In this document: one piece after another, positions 1 through 9,200 of the stretch | Position numbering within the stretch: position 1 is the first letter of the stretch | Layout of the letters: each line of letters opens with the position of its first letter | Assembly (NCBI RefSeq): GCF_025602895.1 | Contig: NW_026516480.1 | Location: forward strand, 1-33,764 | DNA from: Polychytrium aggregatum | Lineage: Eukaryota; Chytridiomycota; Chytridiomycetes; Polychytriales | Reading direction: 5' to 3' | DNA: 33,764 nucleotides | Translations under genes and position numbers: made by a program | The notes under the pieces: model-generated | What the model saw: only the letters and a program-made list of their open reading frames with translations | Told to the model about the DNA's origin: nothing | Databases searched by the model: none

Positions 1-1
1 G

Positions 2-1738
2 ATGGCTGCCGACCCCGATCATCCCACTCTTGTTTTCTCCGATCATCAGAACCTCACCCGGTTCACTGCCGCTTCCCAACTTTCTCGCCGCCAATTCCGG
101 TGGGCCCAATTCCTTTCTGACTTTGCTTTTCGCATTTACCACCGCCCTGGTCGCCTCAACACCAAAGCCGATGCTCTCAGTCGCCGTTCTGACTTTGAGA
201 TAAAGCCTGGTGACTCCCTCCACTCCACCAACTTCCTTCAGCTGTTCGAGTCTATTTCTCTCGACAGCATCACTGTTATCGGCTCGAATCCCGACTTTCT
301 TTCCGAGATTCGAGCTGCCACCCTTTCTTGTTCCCTCCTTTCCGACTTTAACGCCAAACGTCTTGATGGCGATTACTCCTTCCGTGAGGGTCTCCTTTAC
401 TTCAAAGACCTGATCGTGGTCCCTTCCCCCGAGCTCCAGCTCAAAGTGTTTGAGCAACGTCACTGCTCCGCTGCCGCTGGTCACTTTGGTCTTGCCAAGA
501 CCGTTGAGCTCATCTCCCGGGACTTTCACTGGCCCCGGCTTCGTAAGTCTGTGCGTCGCTTCATTGCTAATTGTGAAGCGTGCCAGCGAGCCAAGCCGTC
601 CCGTCACTCCCCTTATGGTTTACTTCACCCTCTCCCCGTTCCTTCCGAACGTTGGTGGGACCTGTCGATGGACTTCATCACGGATCTCCCACCTTCGAAC
701 GGTTTTGACTCCATCTTCGTGGTTAAGGACCGCCTGTCCAAACAAGCACACTTTGTGCCCACCACGAAGACGGTTACAGGCGAGCAAACCGCCGAACTCT
801 TCCTCTCCCACATCTTCCGCTTGCATGGTTGTCCCCGGTCTATTGTTTCGGACCGAGGAACTCAGTTTACTTCGGCCTTCTGGAGGCGCTTCAATGAGCT
901 TCTGAAGACGAAGATTTCCCTTTCTTCTGCCTTCCACCCCGAGACCGACGGTTCGACCGAGGTTCTCAACCAGGTCATCGAGCAGTATTTGCGTATCCAT
1001 TGCAATTACCTGCAAGACGACTGGACCCTTCACCTTCCCCTTGCCGAGTTCACTTACAACAACTCGGAAAACACCTCCACTGGCATGACTCCCTTCTTTG
1101 CAGTCCATGGCCATCACCCCATTTTTGATCCCTCCATCATCCGTGATCCCTCTGTTGTGCCCTCTGCCGAAGAACGTGTCGACCGACTTCAGACCGTCCT
1201 CGAGGATCTCAAGGCCAACCTCCGGGTTGCCCAAGAGTCCTACACTGTGCAGGCCAACAAATCCCGTCTCCCCACTCCCGACATCTCCGTTGGCGACCTC
1301 GTTTTTCTTGATCGTCGCCACATCCGCACCCTTCGTCCCTCCAACAAGCTTGACCAGAAAAAGCTTGGCCCCTTTAAAGTTCTTCGCCGCATCAACCCCG
1401 TTGCCTTTGAACTTAAACTCCCTTCCACACTCAAAGTCCATCCCGTTTTTCATGTATCCCTCCTTGAACCCCGAACGAAGGACATTGTTCCCGAGTTCAC
1501 CCAACCCGAACCACCTCCCATTCTTGTCGACTCCCAGGAAGAGTTTGAGGTCGAGACTGTTCTCGATTCTCGGCTCTTCCGTGGTCGCTTACAGTACTTG
1601 GTTCAGTGGAAGGGCTATTCCGAGACTGACCGGTCTTGGGAGCCCGCTGCCAATGTTTCCCACGCCACTGATCTTGTTGCTGACTTCCACCTTCGCTATC
1701 CCTCAAAGCCGAAGGCGACGCCCGGAGTTCGTCGCTAA
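2..1738 (+). CDS. Pol polyprotein, C-terminal part: RNase H end, integrase, chromodomain (A1)
   Basis: The reading frame is open from the window edge, so the true start is outside; about 578 residues are visible. Residues 1-62 are the tail of RNase H, ending in the ADALSRR connection motif. The integrase zinc-binding HHCC region is near residues 153-195 (H...H, then CEAC). The DD35E triad is visible: Asp at 671-673, Asp at 851-853 in a VSDRG context, and Glu at 959-961, with 35 residues between the last two. A chromodomain (YLVQWKGY, then SWEP) occupies roughly 1545-1710. Integrase inserts the cDNA; chromodomains of this family bind modified histone tails and bias integration. The TAA stop lies 12 nt before the LTR, with the purine tract AAGGAAGGGGATGA between. 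Unlike A2 and A3, this segment has no frameshift. Confidence 0.93.
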   Translation: MAADPDHPTLVFSDHQNLTRFTAASQLSRRQFRWAQFLSDFAFRIYHRPGRLNTKADALSRRSDFEIKPGDSLHSTNFLQLFESISLDSITVIGSNPDFLSEIRAATLSCSLLSDFNAKRLDGDYSFREGLLYFKDLIVVPSPELQLKVFEQRHCSAAAGHFGLAKTVELISRDFHWPRLRKSVRRFIANCEACQRAKPSRHSPYGLLHPLPVPSERWWDLSMDFITDLPPSNGFDSIFVVKDRLSKQAHFVPTTKTVTGEQTAELFLSHIFRLHGCPRSIVSDRGTQFTSAFWRRFNELLKTKISLSSAFHPETDGSTEVLNQVIEQYLRIHCNYLQDDWTLHLPLAEFTYNNSENTSTGMTPFFAVHGHHPIFDPSIIRDPSVVPSAEERVDRLQTVLEDLKANLRVAQESYTVQANKSRLPTPDISVGDLVFLDRRHIRTLRPSNKLDQKKLGPFKVLRRINPVAFELKLPSTLKVHPVFHVSLLEPRTKDIVPEFTQPEPPPILVDSQEEFEVETVLDSRLFRGRLQYLVQWKGYSETDRSWEPAANVSHATDLVADFHLRYPSKPKATPGVRR

Positions 1739-1750
1739 GGAAGGGGATGA

Positions 1751-2541
1751 TGTTAGGGATAGCTCCTGCCTGCTCCCCACTTTGACTGCCCACTTGGCTG
1801 TTCTTTGCCTTTCTGTTTGTTTGTGTGTAGCTTTGCAGTTCCCCTCCAATTTTCCGCCTTTTGCCTGCCATTTCCGCTCCTTCCGCACTTCCGCTTTCCC
1901 GCGCTGCTCCGCTTCCTTTGTCTTCTTCGCACGCGCCGGTTTGTTTGTGCACGCGCCTTGCTGCGATTGGTTGCAATTCGGCTGCCGGTCATGTGTCCCC
2001 CCACCGGTGACTCATGACCTGCCTGACCGCCCCGATCTCTTGTTCATCTCGCATGCATTTGCCCCAACCTTATACTTGACCAATCCGCTTCTTGGATGTT
2101 GAGTCACATTGCTTCGCCTTTGCACGTTTCTCCTGCCTGGTGCTTCGCTTTTGCTTGCGCCTCTCTCGCTTTGGTTCTCTGCCTGTCTCGGTGGTCCTTC
2201 TCGGCCCTCGTTCGTGCATCGCCCCCTTCACCCTGCTCGATCGCCCACTTTTCCCTCCCTTGGCCGCCCTTCGCTGCCAAGTCCGGACTTGTCTATAAAT
2301 AGCCTGACCCCCGCGATGTGTAGTCGAACCTCAGCGTTCAAAATAGGACTAAATAAAGTGCCTTCTACTTTATTCTCTGAGTGTTCCTCACGTCTCATTT
2401 CGAGACTAGTCTTATCTTGAACGGATCTTTGCTTTCCTCGCTCCCTCTCCGAGTCCACTTCGGACTTTACCCTTGCTTTCCCTGAGCTCACTTCGAGCTC
2501 ACCTTCTTCTTTTGCCGTTGAGTCCCCCTCGGACTCTAACA
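1751..2541 (+). repeat. 3' LTR of A1 (791 bp)
   Basis: It begins TGTTAG and ends CTAACA, a 6-bp terminal inverted repeat. A TATA box (TATAAATA) is at 2294-2301. The presumed R start (AGCGTTCAAAAT) is at 2333-2344, and an AATAAA polyadenylation signal follows near 2352. U5 ends in a series of small hairpins (2392-2536). The same LTR recurs at 4943, 15712, 18992 and 24606. Confidence 0.95.
2294..2344 (+). promoter_or_regulatory. TATA box and inferred transcription start / self-primer of LTR A
   Basis: TATAAATA (2294-2301) is followed 39 nt from its first base by AGCGTTCAAAAT (2333-2344). That dodecamer is the exact reverse complement of the primer binding site in the A2 and A3 copies (15698-15709 and 19785-19796). 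By analogy with Tf1 it should be the 5' end of the transcript. The start site is inferred, not measured. Confidence 0.7.
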
Positions 2542-2827
2542 GGCGACCTGCACGACGGATCGGGGCGGGAGCGGGAGCAGGAGGAGGTAGCTGGGCCTGG
2601 TAGCTGTGGAGGGCCTCCTGGACACTGGCGGCGACAGCTTGGCGGACATCCTCTTCACGGCGAGCCAGGACCTGGTCCATACGATCGGTGATGCGGTTGA
2701 GCGCATCATCCTGATCGTGGAGGAACTTGGAAAAGTCCTGGAGAGAACGGGCGTTCTCGGCGGACTGGATAATGACCGCACGGATGGCCTGGAGCTCGGG
2801 CTCGGAAAGGCCCGAAGGGGAAGCCAT
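2542..2827 (-). pseudogene. Gag N-terminus, family B (truncated by A1 insertion)
   Basis: The ATG at 2827 (MASPSGLSEPEL) was chosen because the frame further upstream runs into the LTR. About 95 residues remain. They include a probable amphipathic or coiled-coil stretch (residues 15-60, with an SLQDFSKFLHDQDDALNRI-type pattern) and a Pro-Ala linker ending IRRAGR. The matching continuation of the protein, overlapping by about 70 bp, is on the opposite strand from 3481. Gag forms the virus-like particle. This copy cannot make a complete Gag. Confidence 0.85.
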
Positions 2828-2888
2828 TGGTAAAGGAGATAGCGAAGGGAACGGGGACAAAAGCTGGGCAAGTGGGGGGTTGTTGAAG

Positions 2889-2897
2889 GTCTTGCCA
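2889..2897 (-). other. Primer binding site, family B (self-priming type)
   Basis: On the minus strand, TGGCAAGAC lies 2 nt after the LTR end. It is the exact reverse complement of GTCTTGCCA at 3070-3062 in the same LTR, where the transcript is expected to begin. No match to a tRNA 3' end is apparent by eye. Confidence 0.65.
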
Positions 2898-2899
2898 AG

Positions 2900-3480
2900 T
2901 GTCAAGACTGGACAACGGGGCAAGCAGGGAAGTGCGCAAGAGTCCTAATGCAAGACTCGAACGTAGGGAGAGGAGCGGGGACTGGACTGGGACACAGAGT
3001 GTCAAGTGTGAAGCCAAAGTTTTATTCTAGATCCAAGGCTTAGGATACTAAAAATACAAAGTGGCAAGACGAAGGCAAAAGACAGAGGCTGGTCGGAGGG
3101 CTATTTATGCGAGCGCCAAGGATCGACGCTGCAGAGCGAGGGGGCAGGAGCGAAGCAGCGGCGGGGAGGGCGAAGCAGCGAGCGAAGCAGGTGGCGGCCG
3201 TGACTCGGGATCCGTGAGTCAGCGGGCGTCAGTGGCGGCGGCATGGCGGCGCCAAGGCGTCAGGCGGCGTCGAGGCGGCGTCGTGGGCGTAACCCATGAC
3301 CAACAGCAAGGAAGCGGGAACGGGACACAGACAGCGCGCGTGCTGGCGGTAAGACAACAAGGCAGCACAGCGCGGGAAACAAACAAACAGAAGGAAGGGA
3401 AAGCACTAAGGCAGGCAAACAGAAAGGAAAGGGCAAGGGTAAAGGAAGGAAGAGGGCAAAGGCAGAGGGTGTTCATGACA
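2900..3480 (-). repeat. 5' LTR of family B fragment Y (581 bp)
   Basis: On the minus strand it starts TGTCATGAAC and ends CAGTCTTGACA. U3 opens with a long pyrimidine-rich tract (purine-rich on plus, about 3370-3475). A TATA-like ATAAATA is near 3104. The self-primer GTCTTGCCA is at 3062-3070, and AATAAA lies downstream near 3025 on the minus strand. Copies with the same boundaries are at 25756-26335 (one base shorter) and 29419-29999. Confidence 0.93.
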
Positions 3481-3481
3481 C

Positions 3482-4504
3482 CTCCGCAGCTACAAGGCCC
3501 AGCTCCCTCCTCCTGCTCCTGCTCCCGCTCCGATCCGTCGCGCAGGTCGCCCTTACTTCGGCGTACCTGACGACGTCGATGATCCTGCCCAAGACCCCGA
3601 GGACCACTCTGCTGGTCGCAACTCTGCCACCAGGCAGATAGGTCCTCCCGACCGCTTCTCTGGTAAGGACCCGAGCCGCTGCAATGCCTTCCTTTCGCAT
3701 TGCAGACTGGCCTTCGTGTCCAACCCTCCCCTCTTCCAGACTGAAAGGGATAAGGTGTTTTACGCCTTATCCTATCTCGATGGTACTGCTGCAGACTACA
3801 TGCAGCCGTACATCGATCAGTTGGAGAGAGACCCCGAGTGCTCCCCCCCTGCCATCCGTGACTTTGCCGGTTTCTCCGAGTGGCTCCGTGCTGCCTTTGG
3901 CCAGGTCCAGCCCACCATCGCCGCTGCTCGCGAGATGGTCAGGCTTTACCAAGTCACCTCCGCCGCCGCCTATGCCGCCGAGTACCGCCGCCAAGCCGTC
4001 CACCTCGTCACTTGGTCCCAAGACCCTCTCATGTTCCACTTCGAGAGTGGACTCAAGCCCTCGGTTCAAGACGAACTCTCCCGCCGCTCCTTCGACAACC
4101 TCGAAGATCTCATGCAAGCGGCGATCGCCATCGACAACCGCCAGGAGGACCAACGCTCCCGCCGTCCCAACCACCGCTCCGCTCCTGCTCCTGCTCCTGC
4201 TCGTCCGGCTCCTCTCCCTTTCCGTCCGGCTCCTCGTCCCTTCGCTCCTGCTCCTCCTCCTCGCCCCGCTCAAGCATTCAACGTTCCCCAGCCCATGGAC
4301 CTCAGCCAGGCTTCCGCTCGCAGGCTGACCGCCGAGGACAAGGCCGCCCTCCGTGCTGCCAACCGTTGCTTTTATTGCAAGCAGGAAGGGCACATTGCCC
4401 TTCGCTGCCCCAATAAGACCTCCTCCCGCTTGGCTGTCATCGATGCTTCTTTGGCTGCTGTTGAGGTGAATAAACTTGACGACCAGGAAAACTTCTCTGC
4501 CTAG
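3482..4504 (+). pseudogene. Gag C-terminal part, family B (lacks N-terminus)
   Basis: The frame is open from the junction at 3481 to TAG at 4502-4504, about 340 codons, with no start of its own. The retrotransposon Gag capsid-like region is roughly 3640-4140 and includes a DRFSGKDPSRCNAFLSHC-type motif. A Pro/Ala/Arg-rich linker follows (4175-4290). A canonical CCHC zinc knuckle (CFYCKQEGHIALRC) is at about 4368-4409. Gag packages the RNA through the knuckle. The first 95 or so residues of this family are seen only on the opposite strand at 2542-2827, so the gene is split by the Y insertion and a later inversion. The TAG lies within the proposed frameshift hairpin. Confidence 0.87.
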
Positions 4505-4530
4505 AAAAGGTCGGAGGAGCTTTCCTAGGC
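4486..4530 (+). promoter_or_regulatory. Proposed -1 ribosomal frameshift signal, family B gag/pol
   Basis: GGAAAAC (4486-4492, gag codons GAA AAC) is followed after 6 nt by an inverted repeat: GCCTAG (4499-4504), A, AAAG, a 10-nt loop, CTTT, C, CTAGGC. This gives 10 base pairs with one mismatch, and the gag stop is in the stem. The pol frame has a TGA at 4477-4479, so the shift must occur in the roughly 25 nt before the gag stop. The heptamer is not a perfect X XXY YYZ. Confidence 0.5.
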
Positions 4531-4942
4531 GTCAATCATGTCATAAATCTTCCTCCTGTAAATGTCTCCACGGTAAATCACTCTCCTACCTTTTGCCATC
4601 TTGCCCCCGTCACCATTGCCACCGCTTCCACCGCTCTTGCTTCTTCGTCTTCGCCTCCCGAGCCTGACATCCAACGTCAGCCCTCCCTCGCTGTGACTCT
4701 GCTGTGCGGTCCAGAGTCCATACGGGCAACCGCCATGATCGATACCGGCGCGGTTACTTCGTTTATGGACACTGGATTCGCCGCAACCCACGCTCTCCCC
4801 ACCTTTGCAACTTCTTTCGTCATCACTCTTGCCGATGGTTCTTCGATGGAGTCTAGTCTTGGAGTTTGTGTTTCTATGATCACAGGCATCAGCCACTATG
4901 AACAAATCTCGTTCGCGCTGATTCCCTTGGCTTCATACCCGA
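4486..4942 (+). CDS. Pol of family B element X, protease segment (interrupted by A2)
   Basis: Pol lies in the -1 frame relative to gag and has no in-frame ATG near its beginning. The frame is open across the gag stop. The aspartic protease motif is AMIDTGAVTSF near 4735-4767, followed by the flap-like VITLADGSS. Protease matures Gag-Pol. The gene is cut at 4942 by A2. Removing A2 and one CCCGA joins the frame exactly to ILGMDW at 16508, and the uninterrupted version exists at 27548-28500. The insertion therefore killed an otherwise open reading frame. Confidence 0.88.
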
Positions 4943-5733
4943 TGTTAGAGTCCGAGGGGGACTCAACGGCAAAAGAAGAGGTGAGCTCGAAGTGAGCTCA
5001 GGGAAAGCAAGGGTAAAGTCCGAAGTGGACTCGGAGAGGGAGCGAGGGAAGCAAAGATCCGTTCAAGATAAGACTAGTCTCGAAATGAGACGTGAGGAAC
5101 ACTCAGAGAATAAAGTAGAAGGCACTTTATTTAGTCCTATTTTGAACGCTGAGGTTCGACTACACATCGCGGGGGTCAGGCTATTTATAGACAAGTCCGG
5201 ACTTGGCAGCGAAGGGCGGCCAAGGGAGGGAAAAGTGGGCGATCGAGCAGGGCGAAGGGGGCGATGCACGAACGAGGGCCGAGAAGGACCACCGAGACAG
5301 GCAGAGAACCAAAGCGAGAGAGGCGCAAGCAAAAGCGAAGCACCTGGCAGGAAAAACGTGCAAAGGCGAAGCAATGTGACTCAGCGTCAAGCAAGCGGAT
5401 TGGTCAAAGAACAGATTGGGGCGAACGCATGCAAGATAGGCGAGGGTTTGGGGTGGTCAGGCAGGTCATGAGTCACCGGTGGGGGGACACATGACCGGCA
5501 GCCGAATTGCAACCAATCGCAGCAAGGCGCGTGCACAAACAAACCGGCGCGTGCGAAGAAGACAAAGGAAGCGGAGCAGCGCGGGAAAACGGAAGTGCGG
5601 AATGGGCGGAAATGGCAGGCAAAAAGGCGGAAAATTGGAGGGGAACTGCAAAGCTACACACAAACAAACAGAAAGGCAAAGAACAGCCAAGTGGGCAGTC
5701 AAAGTGGGGAGCAGGCAGGAGCTATCCCTAACA
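4943..5733 (-). repeat. 3' LTR of A2
   Basis: 791 bp, reading TGTTAGGGATAG...CTCTAACA on the minus strand. It matches the A1 LTR and is nearly identical to the A2 5' LTR, which implies recent insertion. Confidence 0.95.
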
Positions 5734-5745
5734 TCATCCCCTTCC

Positions 5746-5792
5746 TTAGCGACGAACTCCGGGCGTCGCCTTCGGCTTTTAGGGATAGCGAA
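5746..5792 (-). pseudogene. Last codons of A2 pol, separated by element C
   Basis: This small piece of pol lies between the A2 3' LTR and the C insertion. The normal stop is at 5748-5746. Compared with A1, a serine codon TCA has become TAA near 5776, so even the separated tail has an earlier stop. It would remove only about the last dozen residues beyond the chromodomain. Confidence 0.75.
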
Positions 5793-6201
5793 TGTCAGGA
5801 ACGAGGCGTGGGAAACAGGTGTCAGCAGACCGAGTGGGTTCTTGACGGTGCAGACAAGGCGTGGGAATCGGAACGAGGGCAAGAACAAGGAGCAGGGGCA
5901 GGGAGCAAGGGTAAGGTACGAGAGAGTGATGATCTTATATTCAGAAAGGTGATAAGATAATTCACTGGGTGTGATTTCCTTCTGGCCCCTGAGCTCCTCT
6001 ATTTATACCTCGACCATCTAATCTATCATGTCATCGAGCTCAGCCACAGGATAAGCCACTCTGTGATCAAATAAAGTAAATGAATGAACTAATCTAATGC
6101 ATGGTGCAGGAAGGTTCTAGACCGTCGCCAGTCCCGGATGCTCATGAGTGCCATGACAATGCGCTGCGCCACAACGCCAATCATGGTACGCGTTCATAAC
6201 A
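5793..6201 (-). repeat. 3' LTR of element C (409 bp)
   Basis: Read on the minus strand, TGTTATGAAC...GTTCCTGACA. It starts immediately after the TGA of pol. It carries TATAAATA and the self-primer sequence AGTGAATTAT (plus-strand 5957-5966). Confidence 0.96.
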
Positions 6202-9200
6202 TCATCTCCCCCTTCTAGGTCTGCCCTGAACCTTCTGGGGGTACTTCAGTCTAAACTCATGAAGCAAGTCCGGACTATTCTGCAAGTTCGCCTCCGGCTC
6301 CCACGAATTCTCAACGTCCGAATACCCCTTCCACTTGACTAAGTACTTTAAGGTACGCCCAAACCATTTTGCATCAAGAATGCCTTCTACCTCGTACTCC
6401 TCCTCACCATCTATCTCTACAGGAGGGGGAGGTGGCGCAGTCTGTCCCGCAATGGTGCTCGCATGGTACGCGTCCAACATGCTAACATGAAACACAGGGT
6501 GGATGGACATCGAGTCTGGGAGTTCGAGTCGGTAGGTGACCGGATTGATCTGCTCGATGACTTTGAAGGGTCCAAGCTTCACGTGGTCGAGCTTGCTGCT
6601 GGGGCGTCGTGTCTTGATGTTTCTTCGCAACAGCCACACCTTCTGGCCAACCTTGAAGGAGTGGTCCTGTCGGTGCTTGTTGGCGAACCGGCGCGCATCT
6701 TCCTGCGCTTGCTTCAGGGTTCGGTCGAGGAAGGTGTTGACATCTTGTAGTCGATCCAGGTGCGTCTTGACCGAGGGGAGGTTACTGTCGTCCCGGACGG
6801 GTAGCTCGAAGTCTCCTCTTGGGTTGAAACCGTAGTTGCTGAAAAAGGGGCTCAACTGGGTACTACTGTTAGTAGCATTGTTGTGTGCAAACTCGGCGAG
6901 CGGCAGCAACTCAAACCAGTTGTCTTGCTGATAGGAAACGAAACACCGCAAGTACTGTTCGAGCGTTTGATTGGTCCGCTCGGTTTGCCCATCCGTTTGC
7001 GGATGGTACGCGGTCGACAATTTGAGCTTGATTCCCAGGGAAGTAGTAACCGCCTTCCAGAACGAGGAACGGAATTGCGGACCTCGATCCGACACGATGT
7101 CGGTTGGGAGACCATGGAGTCGGAACACATGATGCAGGAAGAGGTTAGCAGTACCTTGTGCGTCGATAGTTTCATTGCATGGGACAAAGTGCGCCTGTTT
7201 GGTGCGACGGCAAACGAAGACCAGGATCGAGTCGTGACCGTGTGAGGGGGGTAGTTTGACGATGAAATCCATCCCCACCGACGTCCATGGTGTCAGTGAA
7301 ATGGGTAGTGGCTCGAGCAGTCCCAGTGGCTTGTGCCTTGCTGCCTTGTTGCGTTGACATGTTTCACACGCCTTGACATACTCCTTGACGTAGCGCCTCA
7401 TCCCCGGCCAGTAAAAGTCCCTTTGGACGAGCTCCAATGTTCTGGCCTGGCCGGGGTGTCCTGCCGTTGGTGAGTCGTGTCGAGCCCGGAGTATCTCGAG
7501 CTTTCGATCGTCGCTCTCGACAAGTACTTGGTGTGAAAGCTTGGTCGTGAGGCTTCGCATCCAGCGTTCGTCCGGTAAGAGGGTGATCGTTGTCGGGTCG
7601 TTGTCGAAACCATCTCCCCCCTCCGGAGCGAGGTCCAGGCGCCTCGACAGTGCGTCTGCCACGGTGTTGAGGTGCCCGGGGGTGTAGGTGAGCTTGAAGT
7701 CGTACTCGGAAAGTAGTTCGGCCCATCGGGCGTGTCGTTGCTTGAGCGTGCGACGGGTGCGGAAGAAGGTGAGATTCTTGTGGTCGGACCTGACAGAGAT
7801 GTCTCGAGCACCGACAAGGTAGTGACGCCAGAAACGGAAAGCCTCCACGATCGCTAGGAGCTCCTTGTCATGCACCGAGTAGTTGCGCTCGGCGTCATTG
7901 AGCTTCCTAGAGAAGAATGCGACTGGGTGGTAAGCTGACGCGGTGTCGTGTGACATGGGCTGTGAAAGCACAGCACCCAGCGCAAAGTCAGAAGCATCTG
8001 TCTCGAGCAGGAAAGGGAGGCTCGAGTCGACATGCTTGAGCACCGGAGCTGAGGTAACGGCATTCTTGAGAGCCGTGAAGGCTTGTTCGGCTTCTGGGGT
8101 CCACTGGAAGCTGGTGGTCTTCTTGGTGAGGTCGGACATGGGCTTGGCGTGCTCGGAGTAGTGCTCGATAAACTTGCGGTAGAAGTTGCAGAAACCCAGG
8201 AAGCTTTGTACACCCTTGAGGGATGTTGGGGACTTCCACTCCATGATGGTTTGAACCTTGTCGGGCGCCATGGCGACGCCCTTGGTCGACACTATGAAAC
8301 CCAGGAACTCGATTGAGTGCTTGTGGAACTCGCACTTCTCGAGCTTGGCATACAGCTTGTTGTCCCTGAGGCGCTGCAGGACTGTCCTGACATGGGCGGT
8401 GTGGGACTCCGGATCGGGTGAGAATACTAAAATGTCATCAAGGTACACTACCACGAACTGGTCTAGAACGTCTCGGAAGATGTCGTTCATCATCGATTGG
8501 AAGATTGCGGGAGCATTGGTAAGCCCAAAGGGCATTACCAAGTACTCGAAGTGACCGAACTTACAGCGGAACGCAGTCTTCCACTGGTCACTCGGCTTCA
8601 TCCTGACCAAGTTGTACGCGCCCCTCAGATCAATTTTCGAAAAGATCTTGGCGCTGCCCAGTCGGTCCATGAGCTCCGAGATGAGTGGGAGCGGGTACCT
8701 GTTCTTCACGGTCATTTCGTTGAGGTCGCGGTAGTCAACACAAGGCCTCAAACCACCGTCCTTCTTCTTCACAAAGAAGATGGGTGCGCCGGCGGGGGAT
8801 TTCGAGGGCTGTATAAAGCCCTTGGCCAGCATGTCGTTGATGTAGTCCTCTAGCGCCTTGGACTCGGATGGGGACAGGTTGTACAGCTGCTTGAAAGGTG
8901 GCGCAGCGCCTTCATCCTTCAATGGGATGTCGCAGTCGAAGCGGCGCTGAGCGGGCAGCAACTCCGCTTCGATTTTCGAGAAGACATCTGCGAAGTCATG
9001 GTAGGTGCTCGGAAGCATCTCAGGTATCTCCTCGCTCGGGGTAGTGCCCGTGGGAATCGAAGGCGTGCCCAATCCCATGGGGTTTCCATCTACTGACGCG
9101 TCGCGCACCGAGTTGACCCCGTGGGAAACTATGGAACCAAGCTGCCAATCCACGGCAGGGTTACACTCCTGAAGCCATGGGAAACCCAAAATAATGGCAA

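Larger units (their letters stand above)
1..2541 (+). mobile_element. Family A Ty3/gypsy chromovirus, copy A1 (3' part only)
   Basis: This is the 3' portion of an LTR retrotransposon whose 5' LTR, gag, protease and reverse transcriptase lie left of the window. It holds the end of RNase H, integrase, a chromodomain and the 3' LTR. The flank after the LTR is GGCGA, inside an inverted gag of family B, so A1 inserted into a B element. The stretch from 1 to 4942 is repeated at about 22855-27797, which makes A1 one end of a segmental duplication. Confidence 0.92.
2542..3480 (-). mobile_element. Family B Ty3/gypsy fragment (Y), 5' LTR plus gag N-terminus
   Basis: Read on the minus strand this is a 581-bp LTR, a 72-nt leader and the first 95 codons of gag. 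The gag is cut at 2542 by the A1 LTR. On its other side the LTR abuts CCTCC and a plus-strand B gag starting at 3481, which marks the insertion point of Y in another B element. The same fragment is duplicated at 25398-26335. Confidence 0.88.
3481..4942 (+). mobile_element. Family B element X, left part (gag C-terminus and protease)
   Basis: This is plus-strand B sequence that starts abruptly at CCTCC, a half-site of the target duplication of Y. It is interrupted at 4942 by element A2 and resumes at 16508 after the duplicated CCCGA. Together with 16503-18991 it spans gag C-terminus, protease, RT, RNase H and the start of integrase. Confidence 0.9.

Noticed and set aside
620-1504. Long open frames on the strand opposite pol (also near 10900-12000, 23500-24300 and 16468-17616)
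   Set aside because: They lie fully antisense to recognised Pol domains, share no domain of their own, and recur wherever pol recurs; a codon-bias shadow is the simplest explanation.
3061-3570. Arg/Gly/Ala-rich open frames inside LTR B and across its edge
   Set aside because: They are low-complexity translations of LTR sequence crossing an insertion junction, with no conserved start.
5063-5374. Recurrent 68-103-codon open frames in LTR A (several copies)
   Set aside because: They repeat only because the LTR repeats; they overlap the TATA box and R region and have no domain signal.
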